In this document: in pieces, positions 1-5,293 of the stretch
How positions within the stretch are numbered: position 1 is the stretch's first letter
Layout of the letters: every line of letters starts with the position of its first letter
Assembly: GCA_015486775.1 (NCBI GenBank)
Contig: WFRA01000245.1
Coordinates: forward strand, 1 to 6,931
DNA: 6,931 bases
Direction of reading: 5' to 3'
Source: Kiritimatiellales bacterium
GTDB lineage: Bacteria > Verrucomicrobiota > Kiritimatiellia > Kiritimatiellales > Pontiellaceae
Notes under the pieces: generated by a model
The model's database searches: none
Told to the model about the DNA's origin: nothing
Seen by the model: only the letters and a program-made list of their open reading frames with translations
Program-made: the position numbers and the translations under genes

Positions 1-780
1 CAGAATGGTTCCCGGAGAAGCCTTCGTCTCGCCTTCCTGGACGGACACCTGCCATAGCAGGCATTTGCGGTCGCCGATAAAGGTGAAGGCGCCCGGATAG
101 GGCTTGGTGACCGCCCGCACGAGGTTGCGGATCGCCGCCGCGCTTTTGCTCCAGTCAATTTCCCCGTCGGCCGGTTTGCGGCCACCAAAATAGGTGGCCT
201 TGGAATGATCCTGCGGGGTGCGCGGCGCGGAGCCGTCCTTGATTTTCGGCAGGGTTTCGGCCAGCAGGGTTTTGGCCTCGGCAATGGTTTTTGCAAAGAG
301 GGTCTTGGCGGTATCGGCCTCGTCGATGGCGATTTTGCGCTGGGCGATGATGTCGCCATCGTCGGCCTTGGGGGTCATGTAGTGGAGGGTTACGCCAGTT
401 TCGGATTCGCCGTTGACCAGCACCCAGTTGACGGGGCAGCGACCGCGGTAGGCGGGGAGCAACGAACCGTGCAAATTAACACATCCAAGCTTTGGAATTC
501 CAAGGATTGGAGCTTTGACCATGTCGCGGTAGTAGAAGGAAAAGAGGATATCCGGCGCAAGCTCGGCAATGCGCTTTTCCCAGACCGGGTGGTTGATGTC
601 CTCCGGTGCATAGACCGGGATGCCCTTTTCGGCGGCCAGCTCGGCGACGGAGTCGAACCAGATGTTTTCGTTCGGGTTGTCCACGTGCGTAAAGACCGCC
701 ACGATTTCGTACCCCGCTTCCAGCAGGGCTTCGATGCCGGCACAGCCGACCGAATGGTATCCAAGTACAATTGCTTTCAT
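1..780 (-). CDS. arnA: UDP-L-Ara4N formyltransferase (ArnA N-terminal domain), 3' end outside window
   Basis: This gene starts with ATG at 780 and stays open for 260 codons to the left window edge, so its C-terminus is unseen. The product formylates UDP-L-Ara4N with 10-formyl-THF in the cytoplasm to give UDP-L-Ara4FN. It follows the E. coli ArnA formyltransferase domain closely: N-terminus MKAIVLGYHSVGCAGIEALL, then FTHVDNPNEN (30-39), SFYYRDM (81-87), VNLHGSLLP (101-109), and NWVLVNGESETGVTLH (118-133). The catalytic triad known for ArnA, N102, H104 and D140, is present at identical numbering. Residues from about 200 onward (YFGGRKPADGEIDW, VRAVTKPYPGAFTFIGDRK) match the C-terminal subdomain of this fold. 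A GGAGAG ribosome site lies 7 bases before the ATG, and the toxin gene stops 15 bases upstream. Whether a UDP-glucuronate decarboxylase domain is fused, as in enterics, cannot be decided here. Two palindromic motifs lie inside it at 484-511. Confidence 0.93.
   Translation of the reverse strand, partial: MKAIVLGYHSVGCAGIEALLEAGYEIVAVFTHVDNPNENIWFDSVAELAAEKGIPVYAPEDINHPVWEKRIAELAPDILFSFYYRDMVKAPILGIPKLGCVNLHGSLLPAYRGRCPVNWVLVNGESETGVTLHYMTPKADDGDIIAQRKIAIDEADTAKTLFAKTIAEAKTLLAETLPKIKDGSAPRTPQDHSKATYFGGRKPADGEIDWSKSAAAIRNLVRAVTKPYPGAFTFIGDRKCLLWQVSVQEGETKASPGTIL
484..511. repeat. Two back-to-back copies of the 13-bp palindromic motif TCCAAGnnTTGGA
   Basis: The plus strand holds TCCAAGCTTTGGA at 484-496 and TCCAAGGATTGGA at 499-511, separated by two bases. 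Each is a 5-bp inverted repeat around three bases whose first is G. The pair encodes ArnA residues around 90-99 (PILGIPKLG), just before catalytic N102, in a stretch where the enteric protein has different residues. No function is known to me. Confidence 0.6.
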
Positions 781-795
781 GTTTTTTCTCTCCGT

Positions 796-1092
796 TTAAA
801 TGATTTTGCGATTTTTCCAAAAGTCAGGATGCCGATGCTGGTTCGCAATGGAAACAACAATGACGCAATCACCATTGACTCTATAGATCACTTCATAGGG
901 AAATCGATTGACGATGCATCTCCGGCAAAAATCCGATATGTGGTTCCAACTATCGGGATATGCAACAACCCGATCTACTGCCTTGAAAACCTCCGTGGAA
1001 AAACGCGCTCCCAGCCCCTCCTGCCGACTTTCATAATAGTCGATGGCATCGAAGAGATCGGTTACGGCCAAAGGTAGAAACCTATACTTCAC
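796..1092 (-). CDS. RelE/ParE-superfamily type II toxin
   Basis: The likely toxin of a type II toxin-antitoxin pair, 98 residues, a usual length for the family. The pattern is that of the RelE/ParE fold: a start reading VKYRFLPLAVTDLFDAIDYYE, G-L-G-x-R-F (26-31), a helix to YP (45-46), then C-R-R-C-I-V-N-R-F-P-Y-E-V-I-Y-R (56-71), and a C-terminal strand VVSIANQHRHPDFWKNR (79-95). I place the start at GTG (1092-1090), overlapping the antitoxin TGA by four bases (GTGA), which implies translational coupling. The reading frame is open further up, to an ATG at 1197, but that extension would lie inside the antitoxin gene and does not resemble the family. G+C is visibly lower than in the arn genes: 85 of 180 bases in 841-1020. 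Members of this fold act either as mRNA-cleaving RelE or as gyrase-poisoning ParE, and the sequence alone does not settle which. Confidence 0.85.
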   Translation of the reverse strand: MKYRFLPLAVTDLFDAIDYYESRQEGLGARFSTEVFKAVDRVVAYPDSWNHISDFCRRCIVNRFPYEVIYRVNGDCVIVVSIANQHRHPDFWKNRKII

Positions 1093-1319
1093 CTTTGCAA
1101 CCGCTCCGCAACTTGCCTTAACACTTCTTCTCCGGGGATTGCTTCGACCTCGCCTGCCTTGTAGGCGGCATACCGCCGTTCCGACTCCTCTATCCATGCG
1201 TCCTGAATGCTTTGAGATGAGGGCGAAACCGATTCGAGCAGCCGATCCAGCAACCCCAACCGTTCCTCGATTGGAAGATCAAGCACCTCTCCATAGATTT
1301 TTTCAGCCAAAGCAGTCAT
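1089..1319 (-). CDS. Addiction-module antitoxin, PF09720/TIGR02574-like
   Basis: A 76-residue acidic, helical protein matching the small antitoxin family that pairs with RelE/ParE toxins (PF09720, Unstab_antitox; TIGR02574). Family hallmarks seen are the N-terminal helix (EKIYGEVLDLPIEERLGLLDRLLES, residues 6-30, described here as two adjoining blocks 6-19 and 20-30), the central AWIEESERRYAAYKAGE (41-57), and IPGEEVLRQVAERL (61-74). It should neutralise the toxin encoded immediately downstream, whose GTG start overlaps this gene's stop. The ATG at 1319 is preceded by a strong GGAGGT six bases upstream. It starts 45 bases after the arnC stop, in the same direction, so it may be read from the arn operon, from its own promoter, or from both. 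DNA-binding autoregulation is common in type II antitoxins, but no separate DNA-binding domain is evident in so short a protein. Confidence 0.87.
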   Translation of the reverse strand: MTALAEKIYGEVLDLPIEERLGLLDRLLESVSPSSQSIQDAWIEESERRYAAYKAGEVEAIPGEEVLRQVAERLQR

Positions 1320-1340
1320 TCCATAACCTCCAGTTCCCCC

Positions 1341-1368
1341 ATACTAGTTTCTTCTCGCAATGGTTCAA
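1341..1368 (-). promoter_or_regulatory. Candidate sigma70-like promoter for the antitoxin-toxin pair
   Basis: On the minus strand TTGAAC (1368-1363) and TAGTAT (1346-1341) are separated by 16 bases, each matching four of six consensus positions. The -35 box would include the arnC stop codon. Placement just before the antitoxin ribosome site is sensible, but the match is modest and the claim is from pattern only. Confidence 0.3.
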
Positions 1369-2315
1369 CCCTTTTCCCGCCCCACCACCTTGCGGACAAA
1401 GTAGCGGGGGCGGTCGCGGACATCGTGGTAGATGCGGCCGATATATTCGCCGAGCAGCCCGAGGCCGATAAACTGCGCCCCGATGAGAATGAAGAGGATG
1501 GCGAAGAGGGTGAAGACCCCCTGCGCCGCCCAGCCCGAACCCCAGATAAAGCGAAGGACCAGGATCAGGATGCCCAGCCCGATGCCGAAAGCGGAAATGA
1601 GCCCGCCCAGCACGCTCAGCACGCGCAGGGGGAAGGTGGTGATACTAGTAAGCAGGTCGAATTGGAGGTTGATAAGCTTCCAGAAGCTGTATTTGGAGTC
1701 GCCGTCGGCGCGTTCGCTGTGGGCGACGGGAATCTCGGTGACTTTGTGGGCGAAGGTGTTGGCGAGCACCGGAATGAAAGTGCTGCGCTCGCGGCACTGG
1801 AGCATGGTGCCGACAATCTCCTTGGTGTAGCCGCGCAGCATGCAGCCATAGTCGTGCATGTTGACCCCCGTCGATTTTTGCACCACTTTATTGACCATCC
1901 GCGACGGCAGGGTACGCAAAAAGGAGTCCTGCCGGTTTTGGCGAACGCTCCCGACCACGTCGTATCCCTCGGCCATCTTTGCGACAATGTTTGGAATTTC
2001 TTCGGGTGGGTTTTGCAGGTCGGCGTCGAGGGTCACGACATAGTCGCCCTCGGCGTGGGCAAAGCCGGCCATGACGGCGGCATGCTGTCCATAGTTGCGA
2101 TTGAGCAGCACACCCACAATCTTCCCCTCCTCCTTTTCGGCGGCAGCCTGAATGAGCGCGGGAGAGTCGTCGCGGCTGCCATCGTCGATCAGGATAATTT
2201 CATAGCTCCGCTCCATCCCGTCGCAGGCCTCGATGCTACGACGGATGAGCTCGGGCAAATTTTCCTGTTCGTTAAACACCGGAATCACCACAGAAACTTT
2301 AACTGAACTACTCAT
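1365..2315 (-). CDS. arnC: Undecaprenyl-phosphate 4-deoxy-4-formamido-L-arabinose transferase
   Basis: ArnC transfers formylated Ara4N from UDP-L-Ara4FN to undecaprenyl phosphate at the cytoplasmic face of the inner membrane. The 316-residue product is close to the 322 residues of E. coli ArnC. It shows a GT-A, GT2-family domain: [20 protein letters not shown] (7-26), DDGS (44-47), [16 protein letters not shown] (70-85), the metal-binding [10 protein letters not shown] (97-106), VRQNRQDS (124-131), DYGCMLRGY (155-163), and [11 protein letters not shown] (176-186). Two hydrophobic segments near 233-256 and 266-291 form the C-terminal membrane hairpin, followed by [19 protein letters not shown] (289-307), typical of ArnC-like polyprenyl-phosphate sugar transferases. 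AAGGAG lies eight bases before the ATG at 2315. A 103-base gap carrying a large hairpin repeat separates it from arnB upstream. The toxin-antitoxin pair follows. A related glycosyltransferase such as GtrB or DPM synthase is less likely given the neighbours and the residue-level match. Confidence 0.95.
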   Translation of the reverse strand: MSSSVKVSVVIPVFNEQENLPELIRRSIEACDGMERSYEIILIDDGSRDDSPALIQAAAEKEEGKIVGVLLNRNYGQHAAVMAGFAHAEGDYVVTLDADLQNPPEEIPNIVAKMAEGYDVVGSVRQNRQDSFLRTLPSRMVNKVVQKSTGVNMHDYGCMLRGYTKEIVGTMLQCRERSTFIPVLANTFAHKVTEIPVAHSERADGDSKYSFWKLINLQFDLLTSITTFPLRVLSVLGGLISAFGIGLGILILVLRFIWGSGWAAQGVFTLFAILFILIGAQFIGLGLLGEYIGRIYHDVRDRPRYFVRKVVGREKG

Positions 2316-2334
2316 ACCAGATGCTCCTTTTTAT

Positions 2335-2409
2335 GAACCACGGAATACACCGAATACACGGAATATTCACCCAGCCGCAATTCCGTGTATTCAGTGTATT
2401 CCGTGGTTC
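2335..2409. repeat. Large inverted repeat (30-bp arms, 15-base loop) between arnB and arnC
   Basis: The left arm (2335-2364) begins GAACCACGGAATACACC and the right arm (2380-2409) is its reverse complement with one difference. On the minus-strand transcript that difference is a U-G wobble, so the RNA stem would be unbroken for 30 pairs. The loop is 2365-2379. Each arm is built of a roughly 9-base unit, GAATACACC/GAATACACG. The stem starts 9 bases after the arnB stop and ends 19 bases before the arnC ATG. It has no U-run after it in the direction of transcription, so it does not look like an intrinsic terminator. It looks like a dispersed palindromic element. An mRNA-stabilising or attenuating effect on arnC is possible. 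Confidence 0.85.
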
Positions 2410-2418
2410 CAAACATTT

Positions 2419-3558
2419 TTAATCCTTTTTCAAAACGGTTTTGATGGCTTCGACGACATCGTCCACATCGGCGTCCGACATAGACGGGCAGAGCGGCAGG
2501 GAGCAGATGCGGTCGGAGTTCCATTCGGTATTGGGCAGCAGGCCGCGTTCGATGCCAAAGGTTTCGGTGTAGTATTTTTGCAGATGCACGGCGCGGAAAT
2601 GCAGGCCGGTGCCGATATTCTGTTGCTTGAGCGCAGCCATAAAGCCATCGCGATCGCCCTCGACCCGAACGATAAAGAGGTGCCAGGCGTGGAGTTGGTC
2701 ATGGGTTGGAAGTTCCAAGGGTTGGATGCCGGGAATCTGTTCCAAGGCTTGGAGATAGCGGTTGGCCAGCTCGGTGCGGCGGGCGTTGAAGCCGTCGAGC
2801 TGCGCAAGCTGGCCGAGACCCAGCACGGCGGAGATGTCGGTCATGTTATATTTATACCCCGGCTGAAGCACCTGCGCCTGCGGGGCACGCCCCTGCGTCT
2901 GGCGGTCGAAGGCATCGACACCCAGCCCGTGGAACTTGAGCGACTTGACCTTGGCGAGCAGCTCCGCGTCGTCGGAGCAGACCATCCCCCCCTCCCCCGT
3001 GGTGATGTTCTTGATGGGATGGAAGGAAAAGATGCAGGTGCCTTTTTTGCCGATGCGCTCGCCCTTGTATTCGGTTCCGGCGGCGTGGGCGGCATCTTCG
3101 ACCAGCGCAATCCCGCGCTCGGCGGCCAGCTCGCGGATCGGATCCATGTCCACGGATGCCCCGGCATAGTGGACGGGAATGATGGCCTTGGTTTTGTCGG
3201 TGATGAGCGGCTCGATCGTTTCGCGCGAGACCATCATGGTGCCGCGGTCGATGTCGGCAAAGACCGGTTTGGCTCCCAGCAGGCAGATGAGGTTGACGGT
3301 GGAGACCCAGGTCATGGAAGGGGTGATCACCTCGTCGCCCGCGCCGACTTCCAAGGCTTGGAGAACGCAGTGCATCCCCCCGGTGGCGGAAGAGACGGCG
3401 ACGGCACCGTCGGCACCGCAATAGTCGGCGAAGGCCTGCTCGAACTTGCCGCAGTTGGGGCCGGTGGTGATCCAACCGGAGCGAAGCACGTCGGAAACAG
3501 CGGCGATCTCCTCTTCGGAGATGGAGGGGGATGAAAACGGCAGGAAGGTCGAGCGCAT
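2419..3558 (-). CDS. arnB: UDP-4-amino-4-deoxy-L-arabinose-oxoglutarate aminotransferase
   Basis: ArnB is a PLP enzyme of the DegT/DnrJ/EryC1 sugar aminotransferase family that converts the 4-keto sugar UDP-Ara4O to UDP-L-Ara4N using glutamate. The 379-residue product closely follows the 385-residue E. coli protein: [17 protein letters not shown] (5-21), SGWITTGP (27-34), [11 protein letters not shown] (54-64), [17 protein letters not shown] (74-90), AIIPVHYAG (125-133), the PLP-contacting EDAAHA (154-159), [14 protein letters not shown] (178-191) with Schiff-base K183, [15 protein letters not shown] (207-221), [11 protein letters not shown] (234-244), and [15 protein letters not shown] (316-330). 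Its ATG shares one base with the upstream arnT stop (TGATG), and AAGGA lies eight bases before it, so translation is probably coupled. Three copies of the TCCAAGnnTTGGA palindrome lie within it. Function is assigned with high confidence because specificity-region residues match ArnB and not only the wider family. Confidence 0.96.
   Translation of the reverse strand: MRSTFLPFSSPSISEEEIAAVSDVLRSGWITTGPNCGKFEQAFADYCGADGAVAVSSATGGMHCVLQALEVGAGDEVITPSMTWVSTVNLICLLGAKPVFADIDRGTMMVSRETIEPLITDKTKAIIPVHYAGASVDMDPIRELAAERGIALVEDAAHAAGTEYKGERIGKKGTCIFSFHPIKNITTGEGGMVCSDDAELLAKVKSLKFHGLGVDAFDRQTQGRAPQAQVLQPGYKYNMTDISAVLGLGQLAQLDGFNARRTELANRYLQALEQIPGIQPLELPTHDQLHAWHLFIVRVEGDRDGFMAALKQQNIGTGLHFRAVHLQKYYTETFGIERGLLPNTEWNSDRICSLPLCPSMSDADVDDVVEAIKTVLKKD
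2714..2726. repeat. 13-bp palindromic motif copy inside arnB
   Basis: TCCAAGGGTTGGA on the plus strand, preceded by TTGGAAG, so a third half-site abuts it. It encodes part of IQPLELP of ArnB (278-284). Confidence 0.5.
2741..2753. repeat. 13-bp palindromic motif copy inside arnB
   Basis: TCCAAGGCTTGGA, part of a 16-base stretch (2740-2755) repeated exactly at 3349-3364. It encodes LQALE near residues 269-273 of ArnB, in a part of the protein unrelated to the other copy. Confidence 0.55.
3350..3362. repeat. 13-bp palindromic motif copy inside arnB
   Basis: TCCAAGGCTTGGA, within the 16-base stretch 3349-3364 that is identical to 2740-2755. It again encodes LQALE (ArnB 66-70), where the E. coli protein has an equal-length but different sequence, so it is not a recent in-gene insertion. 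Confidence 0.55.
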
Positions 3559-5228
3559 CAGGGGGTTCCTTTGGGGTTGCGGGGTTTAAAAACATAGAAT
3601 CGCAGATAGCGGAAACGGTCTTGGTAGATGGGTTTTGGAAGTTTGTCCAGCACGGGATCGAAACGCTGGTGGCGCCCGACCAGGACGATCGGGCGGTCGG
3701 CGTGCTGCGCAAAGAAAGGAAGCAGTTCTTCGGGGGTTTTGCCCAGGAAGCGATAGGCGGAATCTTCGTAGGCCAAGCCATAGTCGAGCTCGCCCTGCCC
3801 GCCCAGGATGTAGGCATCCGGACGCCCAAGCACCCAGCCCACCGCGGTGAAGGCGCGGGTATCGGTCACCACCAGCGCATCCGGGGGAATGTGCCCTTTT
3901 TGTTGATCCAAGAAACGTTCCATCGAGACCGAAACCGAGCGCGATTCCGGCATGCAAAACTGGAAGAAGGCCACGCCAAACGCGACCGACAGGCCGAAGC
4001 AGGCCAGCCGCACCGGGCGCTTGCTGTGGCGCAACGCCCAGAAGGCCAGCGTGACGGAGACCAGCAACCCTACCAGCGCAAACGCATACTTGTAGCTCTC
4101 CCACGGCTGATAGAGTTTGACCGACTCCATCGGCAACAGCGCAGTGATTCCGAGGCCAACAAAACCGAGCGCGAAAACCGAAAGGAGGATGCGCGCCCCG
4201 ACCCGGAAAAACTTTTCACGGCCCTCCTCCAGCGGCTTGGCCAGTCCCAGCGCCAGCAGGATGGCCAGCGGCGGGAAGCAGGGCAAAATGTAGGTTCCAA
4301 GCTTTCCGGAAGAGGCCGAAAAAAAGAGGAAGGGAAGCGCAAACCAGAGGCTGCAAAAGCGAACCAACGGATCGCCCCACCGTTGTTTGAACGTCTTGAA
4401 AAGCGGGATTGGCGCAATCAGCGTCCACGGCAGGGCACCGAGCAGGATCACCGGAACAAAATACCAAAACGGCTCGGCATGCTGCGCCGCGCCCTTGGCA
4501 AAGAAACGGTGGATATGCTCCTCCCAGAAAAAATAGTTCCAATAGTCGGGTTCGCGCAACGCAACGGCGATGCTCCACGGCAAGCTCACCACAAGAATTC
4601 CAAGCAGCGGAAGCCACGGCATCGTGAAAAGATCCTTCCACCGTTTTTGTAGCAGGAGGAACCCGCCAATCACCATTACCGGAATCGCGATGGCCAGAAA
4701 CCCCTTCACCAGAAAGGCGCCACCCACAAAAAAACCGGCCAGCAAAAGCCATCCCGCCCGTCTTTTTCCAACGGCTGAAAGTGCGGGATAGAAGCAGCAG
4801 AGCGAGAGCGTGACGAACGAAGCCACCATGCTGTCGAGCGAACTGTAGGTTCCGAGCGTCTGAACCAAGGCGGAGGTGAGCAGGATGAAAGCGGCCAGCA
4901 GCCCCGTCTTTTCATCGCGTTCGCGGCGGACCAGCAGGAAGACCGCCAGTGCCGCCAACCCCACCGAGAGCGCCGATGCAAAGCGGATTCCAAAACGGTT
5001 TTCGCCAAAAAGGAGCATCGAACCCGCATTGAGCCAATGGCCGAGAATCGGCTTTTCAAAATAGCGCAGCTCCATCAGGCGCGGCACCACCCAGTCGCCC
5101 GAATGGATCATTTCGGCGGCCATTTCGCCATAGCGCATTTCGTCCGGAACCACCATCGGGCGGCTGCCCAGCGGCGCGAAATAGAGGAGCAGGTAAAGCC
5201 CGATCAATATGAACAACAGTTTTCTCAA
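3558..5228 (-). CDS. arnT: Lipid A 4-amino-4-deoxy-L-arabinose transferase (second of two tandem copies)
   Basis: ArnT is a GT-C, GT83-family inner-membrane enzyme that moves L-Ara4N from undecaprenyl phosphate to lipid A phosphates on the periplasmic side. The 556-residue product has a first membrane helix (3-20), then [10 protein letters not shown] (27-36) with the D-E pair and R32 of the first periplasmic loop, [12 protein letters not shown] (54-65) with E58-K59, and GTYSSLDSM (127-135) with D132. It continues with [11 protein letters not shown] (174-184), a [18 protein letters not shown] block (225-242), [13 protein letters not shown] (306-318), several membrane helices, and a C-terminal soluble domain with [16 protein letters not shown] (479-494). 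These are the expected positions relative to E. coli ArnT. The start is a TTG, preceded six bases earlier by GGAG. An in-frame stop lies eight codons upstream and no suitable ATG exists, so TTG is the only sensible start. The stop overlaps the arnB start. Compared with its upstream paralogue it is clearly diverged but keeps the catalytic motifs. Confidence 0.94.
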   Translation of the reverse strand: MRKLLFILIGLYLLLYFAPLGSRPMVVPDEMRYGEMAAEMIHSGDWVVPRLMELRYFEKPILGHWLNAGSMLLFGENRFGIRFASALSVGLAALAVFLLVRRERDEKTGLLAAFILLTSALVQTLGTYSSLDSMVASFVTLSLCCFYPALSAVGKRRAGWLLLAGFFVGGAFLVKGFLAIAIPVMVIGGFLLLQKRWKDLFTMPWLPLLGILVVSLPWSIAVALREPDYWNYFFWEEHIHRFFAKGAAQHAEPFWYFVPVILLGALPWTLIAPIPLFKTFKQRWGDPLVRFCSLWFALPFLFFSASSGKLGTYILPCFPPLAILLALGLAKPLEEGREKFFRVGARILLSVFALGFVGLGITALLPMESVKLYQPWESYKYAFALVGLLVSVTLAFWALRHSKRPVRLACFGLSVAFGVAFFQFCMPESRSVSVSMERFLDQQKGHIPPDALVVTDTRAFTAVGWVLGRPDAYILGGQGELDYGLAYEDSAYRFLGKTPEELLPFFAQHADRPIVLVGRHQRFDPVLDKLPKPIYQDRFRYLRFYVFKPRNPKGTP

Positions 5229-5293
5229 GTAGGTCTCCGACTGGATTGATCAAAGAAACCGAAATCTACCCGAAACATTTCCTGCATACTAGC

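Noticed and set aside
205..1077. Plus-strand 290-codon frame
   Set aside because: It spans antisense of arnA and of the toxin gene. Both minus-strand genes have family motifs and ribosome sites.
1093..1197. N-terminal extension of the toxin to an ATG at 1197
   Set aside because: The extra 35 residues overlap the antitoxin gene in another frame, are arginine-rich and unlike RelE/ParE. The GTG at 1092 gives the usual length and a four-base overlap.
1425..2306. Plus-strand 293-codon frame
   Set aside because: It lies exactly antisense to arnC, whose motifs are unmistakable.
2335..2418. The arnB-arnC hairpin as an intrinsic terminator
   Set aside because: In the direction of transcription the stem is followed by AUAAAAAGGAG, which is the arnC ribosome site, not a U-run.
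2312..2524. Minus-strand 70-codon frame containing TEYTEYTE and YSVYSVYSVV
   Set aside because: It is the translation of the hairpin repeat plus out-of-frame arnB sequence, not a protein gene.
2233..4652. Long plus-strand open frames (433 and 373 codons) opposite arnC/arnB and arnT
   Set aside because: They are antisense shadows of genes with strong homology in moderately high-G+C DNA. They show low-complexity composition and match no family I recognise.
1341..5292. Shared ATACTAG heptamer at about 1341, 1642 and 5286
   Set aside because: It is too short and in mixed contexts (one copy is within arnC). It is likely coincidence, although the first copy supplies the candidate -10 box.
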